DNA from: JALUZX01 sp964561605
Lineage (GTDB): Bacteria > Planctomycetota > UBA1135 > JALUZX01
DNA: 64,000 nt
NCBI GenBank assembly: GCA_964561605.1
Contig: CAZLQD010000005.1
Location: forward strand, 1 to 64,000
Direction: 5' to 3'
Shown here: positions 51,546 through 61,378 of the stretch, piece by piece
Layout of the letters: each line of letters starts with the position of its first letter
How positions within the stretch are numbered: the first letter of the stretch is position 1
Position numbers and translations under genes: made by a program
The notes under the pieces: generated by a model
Database searches by the model: none
What the model was told of the DNA's origin: nothing
Seen by the model: the letters and a program-made list of their open reading frames with translations, nothing else

Positions 51546-52848
51546 GAGTTTCGTCCTCTTCGCCGCCCTTCTCGGCCTCCTGGCCCGGGCCGGGGCCCAA
51601 GGGGCCCCACCGAAGACTTCCCGCCGCAAGCCCCCCTCGAAGGAGGCGAAGAAGAGGGACGCCGGCAAGGACAAGAGGGCCACGAGGCACCTGGCCGTGA
51701 TCCACGCCGTGATCCACCTGGGGAACGGAGACGTCCTTCCCGGGGCCACCCTCCTGGTCGAGAACGGCAAGGTGGAGAAGGTGGGCGTGAACCTGGAAGT
51801 CCCCCGGGATGCCGAGGTCGTGGACGCCCGGGGGAGACACGTCTGTCCCGGCGTGGTGGCCCTGAACCTCCGGAGAGGTGGAGTGGGTTATCCCAGGGGA
51901 TCGGTGAAGGACTTCCTCAAGCCCTTCGATCCCAGGATCAAGTTCGGCCTCGCCGCGGGGATCACCTCCTCCCTTGGAGGGTCCTGGGGGGGAGGAAGGG
52001 GAAAGAACTGGGTGATCAAGTTCACCTGGGGAGACCCGGACAGGATGCTGGTGGCCGAAAACACGATCGTCGGTCTCAGCACCCGGGACTTCTCCGGCCG
52101 GGCCCTTTCCAGGACCAGGAAGCTCCTCGAAGAGTGGAGGAAGTGGCGCTCCGACTGGCAGGCCTACCAGGAGAAGGTCCGGGCCGGCGACAGGAGCGCC
52201 AGGCCCCCCAGACCGTCCCGCACCGTGGAAGGCCTGGCCCGGGTCTTCCGCGGGGAGGCGGTCCTCTGGATCGAGAACGTCCTCACCCTCTCCCAGGTGA
52301 AGAGGGCCCTCTGGTTCCTGAAGCAGGCGGACCTCCCGGCCGTGCTGGACGGAACGGCCGAAGGGTGGATCGCCGCGGCCGAGCTGGGCAGGGCGGGATG
52401 CATGGCCCTGGTCTATCCGAGGTATCACCTCCCAAGAAAGGAGAACCTCATGAGGCCCAGCGGCTCCGGGATCCGGACACCCTTCCTGCTCTCCCGGGCA
52501 GGGGTCCCCGTTGCCTGCCTTCCTCCCCCGAAAGGCTTCGGCACGGGAGGACTGGGCCAGGGCGGCATCCTGGGAAGGGACATGAACACCCCCTTCATCC
52601 CGGCGGCCTACGCCGTCCGCGGGGGGATGACACCCGAGGAGGCCCTGGAGACGGTGACCCGGAACCCAGCCAGGATGATCGGTCTCTCCAACAGGCTGGG
52701 AACCCTGGAGCCCGGAAAGGATGCGGACTTCCTGATCCTCACGGGTCCCCCCCTCCACTACAGGTCCCTCGTGGACAGGACCTACATCGACGGCCGCCTC
52801 TACTACGACCGCTCCAAGGAGCCCCTCTTCAAGAACGCCCGCCGCTGA
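51529..52848 (+). CDS. Amidohydrolase-fold pseudoenzyme, gene 8 of 8
   Basis: A 439-aa exported protein (signal SFVLFAALLGLLARAGA), last of the cluster. A short basic stretch follows the signal (KTSRRKPPSKEAKKRDAGKD). HxH is replaced in HVCPGVVALNLRRGG. The strand-5 region is AVLWIENVLTLSQVKRALWF, and the C-terminus has RLGTLEPGKDADFLILTGPP. The chosen ATG overlaps gene 7 by 17 bp. No clear terminator follows; the next 205 bases contain no gene I can support. Confidence 0.82.
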   Translation: MNSRNKSFVLFAALLGLLARAGAQGAPPKTSRRKPPSKEAKKRDAGKDKRATRHLAVIHAVIHLGNGDVLPGATLLVENGKVEKVGVNLEVPRDAEVVDARGRHVCPGVVALNLRRGGVGYPRGSVKDFLKPFDPRIKFGLAAGITSSLGGSWGGGRGKNWVIKFTWGDPDRMLVAENTIVGLSTRDFSGRALSRTRKLLEEWRKWRSDWQAYQEKVRAGDRSARPPRPSRTVEGLARVFRGEAVLWIENVLTLSQVKRALWFLKQADLPAVLDGTAEGWIAAAELGRAGCMALVYPRYHLPRKENLMRPSGSGIRTPFLLSRAGVPVACLPPPKGFGTGGLGQGGILGRDMNTPFIPAAYAVRGGMTPEEALETVTRNPARMIGLSNRLGTLEPGKDADFLILTGPPLHYRSLVDRTYIDGRLYYDRSKEPLFKNARR

Positions 52849-53053
52849 AACCGGGACCCCCTCGCCGGGGCCGGAGAATCCCCTTCCTCGAAGGGCCCCA
52901 GGGGAGGAGGTTCCCCCTCTCTCGTCACTCCGGACCTGCCGGGAGAGGAGGGAACTCCCCGGGCCCCTTCTCTTCTCAGGGAACCGATCTTTCCCGGCCG
53001 ATGTTGGAGAAGGAATTCGACCTTCTTCAGGCAGGCAACAGGAAGACCCGGTT

Positions 53054-56000
53054 ATGGATCGAGGCAGGCTCCTTCGCCGAACTCGGCGCTCCCTTTGTGT
53101 TCTTCTCGCTCTTCCCCTCCTTTCCCTCCACCCGGGAAAGACCTCTCCCCCGGGCCGGATCGCCCCGGGCCCCCTGGAGATCCAAGTGGTCTCCGCCAAG
53201 GACGGCCGTCCCCTGGGGGGGATCGGAGTCCGCCTGGGGGGCCGGTTCGCCGCCACGAACCTCGAAGGGAGGGCTCTCTTCCTGGGCCTCCCCCGGGGAA
53301 AGTGGCGTCTCACCATCCACCAGGCAGGCTGGAACCGCCTGGAAAAGGACTTGGTCCTTCCGGCGGGCGGGAGGAAACCCGTCAAGATCGCCCTGAGGCC
53401 CGTGGTCCTGGCCTCCTTCACAGGGCGGGTAATGGAAGAAGGATTCCCCCGTCCCGTGGCCGGGGCGGAACTCACCTTGGAGCCTCTCCAGGTGGGAGCG
53501 GCCCTCCAGGGTGCATCCCGCTTCTACTCGGACTGGAAGGGGGCCTTCCAGGTCCGGCGATTTCCTGCCGGGACCTATCGCCTCCAGGTCCGGGCGCCGG
53601 GTTTCGAAACCTGGCGGGGAGAGGTCTCCCTCAGGCCCGGGAGCCCGCCCATCCAGGTGAGGGTGAAGGCCGGGACCAGGACCAGGTCTCTCACCGTGAA
53701 GGCCCTGGACGCCCTCACCCGCAGGCCCATCGAGGGAGCGCAAGTCACCCTCTCCGAAGCCTGGCCCCAGGGAATCCTGGCCGCAGGCACAACGGGCCCC
53801 GGCGGGCGGGCCAGCTTCCGGAATCTCTCCCTCGGGCCCACGGCCTTCTCCGACCGGGCCGGGAGAATCCGCACTTCCGGAAAACCCTTGCAGGTTCTCG
53901 TGGAGGCTCCGGGTTACGCCCGGGGCGTCACGGTCTTCCGTCCCGGCGGACCCGCCGAGGTCCTCGTCCACCTCCATCCTGAAAGGGAGATCCGGGAGAA
54001 GGAACCCAACGACCAGGTCTCCACCGCCCAGGAGATCCCCCCCGGGACGCGGATCCTCCTCTCCTTCGACAGGAAGGGGGACAAGGACATCTTTCGATTC
54101 CACCTGGAGTACGCCGCCAAGGTGACCTCCACCCTGGGACCTCTTCCCGTTTTCACAGAGGTTTCCTTGACCGACGCGTCGGGCCGGAACCTGTTCAGCT
54201 CCTGGGACTACCCGGGAAAGACGATCCGGTACGAGGGATTCCTTCCTCCCGGGACCTACTTCTTCTCGGCGGGCCCCAAGGAAAACGCCAAGCCTTCACG
54301 GGCCCTGATCCCCCTCGAAGTCGAGCGTGTCCTCCTGCCGGACCTCAACGAGCCCAACGGCGCCGGGACCGGCGGGGGAAGGATTCTTCCCGGCCGGGTC
54401 TACCGGGGATACCTGGCCTTCCCCGGCGACGAGGACCTCTTCCGCTTCCACCTCGACCGTCCTTCCACCGTCCGCTTCCGGTGCCCCGGGCTTCCCCTCC
54501 TGGCGGACCTCGCGATCCTGGACGAAACCGGGAGAAGGCTGGCCTTCCTCTGGGAATACCCGGGGAAGTCCGTGGTCCTCCGGAAGTCCCTCCCCGGCCC
54601 GGCCTGGTACACCTTCCAGGTCCGAAGCCACGACGGGACGAAGTCTTCCATCGACCCCTACGAATTCTCCTTCCTGGTCATACCCGACATCGATCCCGCC
54701 GGGACCTTCCCTGCCTCCGGTGGGGACACGATTATCCGCAATCTCGAACCTGGAACCCTGGTCTCCCGTTGTATCCCCTTTCCCGGAAAGAGGGATCTCT
54801 ACCTCCTCTCCCCACCCTTCCCCGGGACTCTCTTCGTGGAGATCGTCGGCCCAAGCCTCATGAACGGAGCCTTCCTGGACCGGGATGGGAAGGTGCTCCT
54901 CTCCCAGTGGGAATATCCCGGCCGGCCCCTCCGCCTCACTCTTCCAAGGCCCCGAGGGAAGCCGGCCCGCCTCAGGGTGGCCTGTCACAACGGGGCGGAT
55001 TGGAATCCCTCCCCCTACACCCTCAGAGCCTGGTTCTCCCGGGCGGGCGAAGAGGAGGAAGGAGCCCGGAACGAGGACCTCTCCACCGCCGTGCCGGCCG
55101 ATCTCCTGGAACCGATCACGGGTTCCTTCGAACCCCTCGGGGACAAGGACTTCTTCTCCTTCACCCTCCAGAGACCCGGGCGCATCACTTTCCTCGGAAA
55201 GGCCCCCTCTATTTTCGACCTGGCCCTCCTGGACGAAAGGGGCAGGAAGATCCGGGACATCTGGGAGTACCCCGGCAGGTGGGCGAAAATCTCGGCCTTC
55301 CTGGCGCCCGGGCTCTACTATCTCCTCGTCCAACCCCATGGAATCCCCAGGAACCCGGGCCAGTACGTCGTCCGGCCCCGCTTCCTCCGGGCGGAACCGG
55401 GGGAGACCCTTCCTCTCCGTTCAGGCCCCACGAGACGGCTCGTCCTCGAAGAAGGAAGGACCTTCGTAGTGGACTCCCAAGGGGATCTGGACGGCTTCGA
55501 TTTCAGCCTTCCCGCAAAGGGAGTCTACTTCCTCCACTCCTCTTTCCCTGTGCTTGCGGATCTCCGCCTTTCAGACTCGGCGTCGGGGAAGACTCTCCGG
55601 AAGGACTGGTTCTATCCCGGATACCGCTGCGACAAGATCGAAGCGTCCGGGGCAACCCGCTACCGGCTCGAAGCGGGCTCCCATGGAAGCGCCTGGTCCG
55701 AAACCCCGGGCTTCTTCCTGGTCTCCGCTTCGCCCGAGAAGCCTTCCTTCGAGGTCGTCTCGGCAGAGGCCGATCCCTTCCGACCCGTCAAGGTCAGGTT
55801 CGACCGGAAGGCCCTCCGGCACTTTCCCCGGGCATCCAAGGTGGAAGTGGACCCCATGGGGGGAAGGGACTTCAAGCTCTCCCTCCCCCTCTCGGGAGCC
55901 GTCTGGACCTATCCCGAGGAAGGAATCTACCGGGCCTCGGCCAGGATCACCGGGCCGTCCGGAAGGTCCATTCTCACGACCTTCTGGGTCCGCGCCCAAG

Positions 56001-59000
56001 GCCCGAAGGAGAGGAAGGGCGTGCAGGTCCGCATCTCCGGTCCCATGCCGGGAGAGACCATCCAGGGTCCCCGGCCGTGCCTGGTGCAGGCCTACAGCTA
56101 CGAGGCCCCTTCCATCCGGAGCGTCTCCGTCTTCCTCGACGGAAGGCCGGCAGGTCGCGCCTACCGCCCTCCATTCTCCATCCCCGTCTCCTGGACGGAT
56201 TTCGGGCCGGGCGGACACACTCTCTCCGTGACGGCCGTCGACACCCGAGGAAACAGGAAGACCGTTTCCAGGAAGATCCGGGTCTCCGAGTTCTTCGATC
56301 TCACCCCGGCGGACGGATCCGCCGTGAGCGGAAACGCCGTGAGGATCAGGTGGATCGCCGGGACATTCGGCCCCTCCAAGGTACGTTACAGGCCGGCCGG
56401 GGGAGGCCCTTGGAAAACCGTCCTGGGAGAATCCGGCAGGGTGCGTACCGTTCTTCTCAGGGACCTGGAACCGGGAAAGGAGTATCTCTTCCAGCCCTTG
56501 GGCGAGAACGGTCCCGGGCCCGAGCGGAGGGTCACCAGGATCCGGGGCCTCGCCTTCGGAAAGCAACTCTACGGCGGGACCATCGCCCGGGACTACGACC
56601 AGCGGATCTCCGTCACCGTCCGCAACCAGGGAGACAAGCCCCTCCAGGTCCGCCTCGCCGCCGAGCTCCCGAGAAACAGCAGGCTCCTGGCCGCCTTCAC
56701 CGGCGAAGGGGCCGAAGGGAGGCCCTGCCTCCTGGGGCCGGGCGAGGAGAAGGCCTTCGTCCTGGGCTTGAGCGCCCAGGACGTGGTCCGGCCGGTTCAC
56801 CGTTTCCCCATCCGTGTCACCTCGCAAGAGGGCATGACGGACCAGGCCGAGGTGGAGGTCCACGTGCGCCTTCCCAGGGTGAAGCTCACCTGGAAGAAGA
56901 AGGAGAAGAACGGGGCGACCCCCTCCCTCGAAGGGACCTTCGTCCTGGAGAATCACGGAGACACCCTGACGGACCTGGCCGTATTCCCGGCCTCTCCCGG
57001 CGTGGAGATCTTCCCCAGGATCGAGCACGGAATGCTCCGGGCCGGAAGGAGCATGACCTTCTCGGTCCGCCCCCGGATGAGGGAAGGCTTCCGCTCTGTC
57101 CGCACGGAGATCGTGGCCCGCTCCCTGGACAAGGAGGTGAGGATCCCCTTCGAAGCCTCCCTTCCAGAAGGGGAGAGCATGCAACGGGTCCTTCTCCTGC
57201 CCGGCGGGGGCCTGGATCGGCCGGGCAGGACCGAGGAGGAGGACCTCCGCCTGGCCCGGACCGTGGCGGCCGCCTGGCTGGACCCCTCCATCGTGGACTG
57301 GAGGAAGAAGGAGTTTCCCCAGGACACGGACCGGGACGGACGGCCCGACCGCTGGGAGGTGAAGGACACTCTCGACCGGATCACCTGGACGGGGGACGAC
57401 ACCGACGGCGACGGCCGGGTGGATTTCGTCCAGGCCGACCTCGGGATGGACGGCACTCCCGACGGATCCTGGCTCCTGGACGGGGGGAAGTGGCGCCGGA
57501 CCAACCTCGTGGACGCCTGGTTGGAGATGAGGTTCTCCCTTCCCAAGGACAGGTCCCGTTACGAGAAGCACGACCTGGACCTGGTCCTCAACGGGAAAGT
57601 CGTGGGATCCCTGCGGCAAACCCTTCCCGAAGGAAACTACAGTTTCCGCCTTCCACCGTCCCTCCTCTCCTGGAAGGGAACCGGGGAGCCGGGCGACAAC
57701 ACCCTTGAAATCCGGTCCAGGTTCATGAACTTCGCCCACTACATCATCACCAGCGACTTCCAGGTCAAATGCAGGCTCAGGGGAATCCAGGCCTGGGTAG
57801 CCGGAAAGGACGGGAAGGACGCGGCGGAAAGGCTCTTCGGTTCCAACCCGGAGATCATGGCCGGTGGACCGGATTTCTCCATCGCCAGCGCCGACCTCTC
57901 CATGAGGGGCCCGACCCCCTTGAAGAAAGGGGCCTTGGTGGAGATCACCGGCCTCCTCCGCAACCTGGGAGGTCCCTACCGGGGCCTGGTGCCGGTGGCC
58001 CTCGTCAGGTCCGTCCCCGGCGGCAAGGGGGTGGAACTGGCGAGGACCTTCGTCCGCGCTCCATCCCTGGACGGGACCGCTTCCTTCTCCTTCCACTGGA
58101 AGGCCGCCGCCGGCAGGCACAGCCTGAAGGTCACGGCCGATCCGGACGGAGAGAAAGGAGACCGGGACAGCCGGAACAACACGGGCGTCCTGAACGTCCT
58201 CGTCCCCGGCGACGACTCCCCCCCCAAGCTCGAGGTCCTCGAGCCGGCCGACCACTTCCGCCTCGCGGGGACCATCGTGGATCTGGCCGCCCTTGCCGAG
58301 GACGACGGGGGGGTGGAAAGAGTTGAGGTCCGGGTGGACCGGGGAGTCTTCACGCCCCTCCACAGGCAAGGGGAAAGGTTCGAAGGAAAGGCCCTGCTTC
58401 AGCCCGGAAGCCACGTCCTCACCTTCCGGGCCCTGGACGGGGGGGGAAACCGGGCCGTCCGGAAGATCCGGGTCCAGGTGGAGGGAAAGCCGCCGGCCAT
58501 GAAGATCCTGGTACCCCGTCCCGGAACGGAGGTGTCCACCCGTTTCGTGGAAGTCGAGCTCCAGGTGGGGAAGGAGGTGGAAGCCGCCGCCGTCCGTGTC
58601 GAGGGCGGGCCCTGGTGGGAACTCGAGATCCGGAATGGAAGGGCCCGGGGAAAGGTGGCCCTGCCCTTCGGAAGGTGCCGCCTGGAGGCCCTTGCCGTGG
58701 ACGGCATGGGAAGGTGGAGGATGGGGACCTCGACCATCCACTGTTCCGCCCAGCGGAAACCCGGTGAGACTCTCGCCGAGCCTACCGACAAGGGTCCAAG
58801 GAAGCTCCCGGGGCTCCCCGGGCTCCTCCTGGATCCCCTGGCCGGGCCCAACAGGGTCCTGGGCGCCCGTGAGGATCCCTCCACGGGAGACCTCCCGGGG
58901 GAAAGAGAGGCGAAGGAGGACACTGGCCGGGCCCAAGGGGCCTTCCGGCCCGGAAGCCGGGACCGGAAGGCCCGGCCGGCCTCCTTCAGGGGAAGCCCCA

Positions 59001-61348
59001 CGGGGGGACGGGGGATGGTGACCGTCCGGAGAAGCCATCGGGATTGGTATTGTCCGAACCGGCCCAGGATTCGGACTCGCTTCCGGCTTCCCGGTTATCT
59101 TGCCGAGATCGACTTCTCCCGCTTCAAGCCCGGGTCCAAGGCATACCGGGAACTCGAGAAGCGGCTCCTGGATAGGTTGCGCAGGAGAGGAATCGATACT
59201 TCCAGGCTCGAGAAGTTCCGCGATCTCCTCCTCCGGTGGTGCGGGAGGCTCCGGCAAGGGGGCCCCTTGCCGGATTTCTGGCAGTCCCTGGGATTCAAGG
59301 CCCTCCCCCCCGAGGACCCGGCCGCCCTCGAGGCCTGGCGGGAGAGGATGCGGGAACACACATCCATGTTCTGGTTGAGACTCCTCGCCTCGGGCGACCC
59401 GGCCCTCATCGCCCAGGGCCTCCGGGCCAGGGCCGAGGCCATGAAGGGCTTCGACGAGGCCCTCAGCCTCCAGGCCCAGGCGGTCATCGAAACGGTGGAG
59501 GCATCCCAGCAACTCGCCGAGGACGTCGTGGAGTCGGGCCTCGGCGTGGCCGGGGTCTTCTTCCCTCCCGCCGCCGCGGCGGGGGAGCTGATCGACGCCT
59601 ACACGGCCCTCTCCGGGAAGGGACTCCTCTCGGGGAGGCAGGTGGGTGTCCTGGAGAGGTTCCTCCGGGGAGCGGGAAGCATCGGCGCAAGAGGGCTCCA
59701 GGCCGCCTGGTCCAGGAGCCCGGCCTTCCGCAAAGCCGCCCAGGGCCTCTACAGGTTCACCGCCTCGGGCGGAGAGGCGGCGAAGGACTTCTTCCGCCGC
59801 CTCTTTCCCAAGACCACCGACCTGGCCGAGAGGGGAATCCGGGCGACGACGAAATGCCTTGCAAAGGAAAGGAAGCTCGACTTCTGGAGGAAGACCCGCC
59901 GAGTGGAGGAGGCGGGGGAGATCTTCCGGGCAGGCGCCGAGGGGACCGAGGCGGCGAAGCGACTGGCCAAGGACGAGGGCAGGGCCAGGGCCCTCCTGGA
60001 GGAATTCAAGAAGGCCGACGACCCGGAGACCCTGAGGAAACTGGTCAGGAAGGGTCAATCGGACAAGACCTTCCAGCGGGTCGTCAACCGTGAGGCGGAC
60101 GATGCGATAAAGCGCAAGTTCAACGAGACGATCCGGAAGATCTACCGGGACGCCGATCACGTCGCCGGGGCCAGGCTGAAACAGGTCCTGGTCCGGGGAG
60201 ACGGGGCCGATCTGGACAGGATCGCCGCCGGCCTGGGACTGGACCCCCGCACCCTGAAGAAGGCCGGGGACAAGCTCCGGGCCAAGGTGGCGTCCCGAAA
60301 GGAGGCCTTGAGAAAAATGGGCCTGGAAGTGGACCAGGTCACCGTGGAGCCCCTCTTCGTCACGCGCCCGAGGAAGAACCTGAAGGTCGGGAGGGACAGG
60401 GACGTCACCTTCTTCGTATACGGACGGACAAAGGACGGGAAGAAAGTCATCCTGGCCGAGGTGGACCACGCCCTCTCGGGTCCGGTCTACAAGCAGGAAT
60501 TCTGGAAATCCGCCATGGGGACCAAGGACGTCCCACGCCTTCCCGACGGGCGTCCCGACATGAAGGCCGTGGAGGGATTCGCCGAGAACCTGGACCAGGC
60601 CGTCACCTCGAGCAGGGACCTGGAGGCCTACAACCTGGGAGAAGTGGGCCTGGAGGATTTCTTCAAGCAGGACGGTCCCCCTCCCGCCATAACCCGACTG
60701 GAGGACGTGAAGGACACGATCTACTTCAAGTCCGATCACTGGTTCAAGAAGGCCGCCGCAAGGAAGGATCCCCTCCTGAGGGGAAGGGACCTGGTGGAGG
60801 GGATGCGCCAGTCCCACAAGCAGTTCGACGACATGGTGATCCCGAGAATCAGGCAGTACGGCCTGGATCCCGCCGTGGACGTGCCGCCCAAGCTCCAGGT
60901 CGGGATGGACATCTTCAAGCAGGCCTCGGCGGGAAAGATCACCCCCGAGGAGGCCCTCGTCCGTTTGAAGGCCCTCGGGGAGACCCCCGAATCCATGGCC
61001 AGGAAGGCCGCCGACTACCTGGAGGGAGTGGAGAAGACCGCCGGAAAGGCCTACCGCATCGCAGGGACGAAGGAACTCGAGGAAAGCCTGGCAAGGATCC
61101 GGAAGAACGGGGCTCCCGGCTGGGCGGAGGAGTCCTTGAAAAAGGCCAAGGATTGCCTCCTCACCGGAAAGGTCTCGGGCACGACCTTCCAGAGGGTCCG
61201 GACCAAGGTCTTCCTGGAGAAGTACAAGGAGCTGGCAGGCCGGCCGGGAGGAGCGGAGCTCTGGCGGAAGTGGGTCAGGAGATCCTTCGAGGAAGGTCTC
61301 CTCACCCTGGACGAGGCGGGGCGGCTCTTGTCAGGCAAGGCCCCCTAG
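53054..61348 (+). CDS. Giant exported multidomain protein, polymorphic-toxin-like C-terminus
   Basis: A 2764-aa protein with an N-terminal signal (RRSLCVLLALPLLSL). Residues about 40-310 hold three carboxypeptidase-regulatory/Cna-B-like domains (GPLEIQVVSAKDGRPLGG, FPAGTYRLQVRAPGFETW). About 315-880 hold repeated PPC-like units (EKEPNDQVSTAQEIPPG, GDKDIFRFHL, GDEDLFRFHL). Ig-like and fibronectin-like domains follow. Calcium-type repeats DTDRDGRPD and DTDGDGRVD lie near 1425-1460. A CARDB-like domain spans about 1620-1715. The last 750 residues are helical and charged, with AAAAGELIDAYTALSGKG near 2176 and RDRDVTFFVYGRTKDGKK near 2450. This layout resembles large secreted toxins or adhesins; no nuclease or protease motif was identified. 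Confidence 0.85.
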   Translation: MDRGRLLRRTRRSLCVLLALPLLSLHPGKTSPPGRIAPGPLEIQVVSAKDGRPLGGIGVRLGGRFAATNLEGRALFLGLPRGKWRLTIHQAGWNRLEKDLVLPAGGRKPVKIALRPVVLASFTGRVMEEGFPRPVAGAELTLEPLQVGAALQGASRFYSDWKGAFQVRRFPAGTYRLQVRAPGFETWRGEVSLRPGSPPIQVRVKAGTRTRSLTVKALDALTRRPIEGAQVTLSEAWPQGILAAGTTGPGGRASFRNLSLGPTAFSDRAGRIRTSGKPLQVLVEAPGYARGVTVFRPGGPAEVLVHLHPEREIREKEPNDQVSTAQEIPPGTRILLSFDRKGDKDIFRFHLEYAAKVTSTLGPLPVFTEVSLTDASGRNLFSSWDYPGKTIRYEGFLPPGTYFFSAGPKENAKPSRALIPLEVERVLLPDLNEPNGAGTGGGRILPGRVYRGYLAFPGDEDLFRFHLDRPSTVRFRCPGLPLLADLAILDETGRRLAFLWEYPGKSVVLRKSLPGPAWYTFQVRSHDGTKSSIDPYEFSFLVIPDIDPAGTFPASGGDTIIRNLEPGTLVSRCIPFPGKRDLYLLSPPFPGTLFVEIVGPSLMNGAFLDRDGKVLLSQWEYPGRPLRLTLPRPRGKPARLRVACHNGADWNPSPYTLRAWFSRAGEEEEGARNEDLSTAVPADLLEPITGSFEPLGDKDFFSFTLQRPGRITFLGKAPSIFDLALLDERGRKIRDIWEYPGRWAKISAFLAPGLYYLLVQPHGIPRNPGQYVVRPRFLRAEPGETLPLRSGPTRRLVLEEGRTFVVDSQGDLDGFDFSLPAKGVYFLHSSFPVLADLRLSDSASGKTLRKDWFYPGYRCDKIEASGATRYRLEAGSHGSAWSETPGFFLVSASPEKPSFEVVSAEADPFRPVKVRFDRKALRHFPRASKVEVDPMGGRDFKLSLPLSGAVWTYPEEGIYRASARITGPSGRSILTTFWVRAQGPKERKGVQVRISGPMPGETIQGPRPCLVQAYSYEAPSIRSVSVFLDGRPAGRAYRPPFSIPVSWTDFGPGGHTLSVTAVDTRGNRKTVSRKIRVSEFFDLTPADGSAVSGNAVRIRWIAGTFGPSKVRYRPAGGGPWKTVLGESGRVRTVLLRDLEPGKEYLFQPLGENGPGPERRVTRIRGLAFGKQLYGGTIARDYDQRISVTVRNQGDKPLQVRLAAELPRNSRLLAAFTGEGAEGRPCLLGPGEEKAFVLGLSAQDVVRPVHRFPIRVTSQEGMTDQAEVEVHVRLPRVKLTWKKKEKNGATPSLEGTFVLENHGDTLTDLAVFPASPGVEIFPRIEHGMLRAGRSMTFSVRPRMREGFRSVRTEIVARSLDKEVRIPFEASLPEGESMQRVLLLPGGGLDRPGRTEEEDLRLARTVAAAWLDPSIVDWRKKEFPQDTDRDGRPDRWEVKDTLDRITWTGDDTDGDGRVDFVQADLGMDGTPDGSWLLDGGKWRRTNLVDAWLEMRFSLPKDRSRYEKHDLDLVLNGKVVGSLRQTLPEGNYSFRLPPSLLSWKGTGEPGDNTLEIRSRFMNFAHYIITSDFQVKCRLRGIQAWVAGKDGKDAAERLFGSNPEIMAGGPDFSIASADLSMRGPTPLKKGALVEITGLLRNLGGPYRGLVPVALVRSVPGGKGVELARTFVRAPSLDGTASFSFHWKAAAGRHSLKVTADPDGEKGDRDSRNNTGVLNVLVPGDDSPPKLEVLEPADHFRLAGTIVDLAALAEDDGGVERVEVRVDRGVFTPLHRQGERFEGKALLQPGSHVLTFRALDGGGNRAVRKIRVQVEGKPPAMKILVPRPGTEVSTRFVEVELQVGKEVEAAAVRVEGGPWWELEIRNGRARGKVALPFGRCRLEALAVDGMGRWRMGTSTIHCSAQRKPGETLAEPTDKGPRKLPGLPGLLLDPLAGPNRVLGAREDPSTGDLPGEREAKEDTGRAQGAFRPGSRDRKARPASFRGSPTGGRGMVTVRRSHRDWYCPNRPRIRTRFRLPGYLAEIDFSRFKPGSKAYRELEKRLLDRLRRRGIDTSRLEKFRDLLLRWCGRLRQGGPLPDFWQSLGFKALPPEDPAALEAWRERMREHTSMFWLRLLASGDPALIAQGLRARAEAMKGFDEALSLQAQAVIETVEASQQLAEDVVESGLGVAGVFFPPAAAAGELIDAYTALSGKGLLSGRQVGVLERFLRGAGSIGARGLQAAWSRSPAFRKAAQGLYRFTASGGEAAKDFFRRLFPKTTDLAERGIRATTKCLAKERKLDFWRKTRRVEEAGEIFRAGAEGTEAAKRLAKDEGRARALLEEFKKADDPETLRKLVRKGQSDKTFQRVVNREADDAIKRKFNETIRKIYRDADHVAGARLKQVLVRGDGADLDRIAAGLGLDPRTLKKAGDKLRAKVASRKEALRKMGLEVDQVTVEPLFVTRPRKNLKVGRDRDVTFFVYGRTKDGKKVILAEVDHALSGPVYKQEFWKSAMGTKDVPRLPDGRPDMKAVEGFAENLDQAVTSSRDLEAYNLGEVGLEDFFKQDGPPPAITRLEDVKDTIYFKSDHWFKKAAARKDPLLRGRDLVEGMRQSHKQFDDMVIPRIRQYGLDPAVDVPPKLQVGMDIFKQASAGKITPEEALVRLKALGETPESMARKAADYLEGVEKTAGKAYRIAGTKELEESLARIRKNGAPGWAEESLKKAKDCLLTGKVSGTTFQRVRTKVFLEKYKELAGRPGGAELWRKWVRRSFEEGLLTLDEAGRLLSGKAP

Positions 61349-61378
61349 GAGGGGACCCGCCCTCCCCGGCGCCGGGGC

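Noticed and set aside
55571..60817. Minus-strand open frame of about 1750 codons opposite the giant gene
   Set aside because: It is a shadow of G+C-rich codon bias. The plus-strand frame has the signal peptide and recognisable domains, while the antisense peptide is low-complexity Gly/Pro/Arg.
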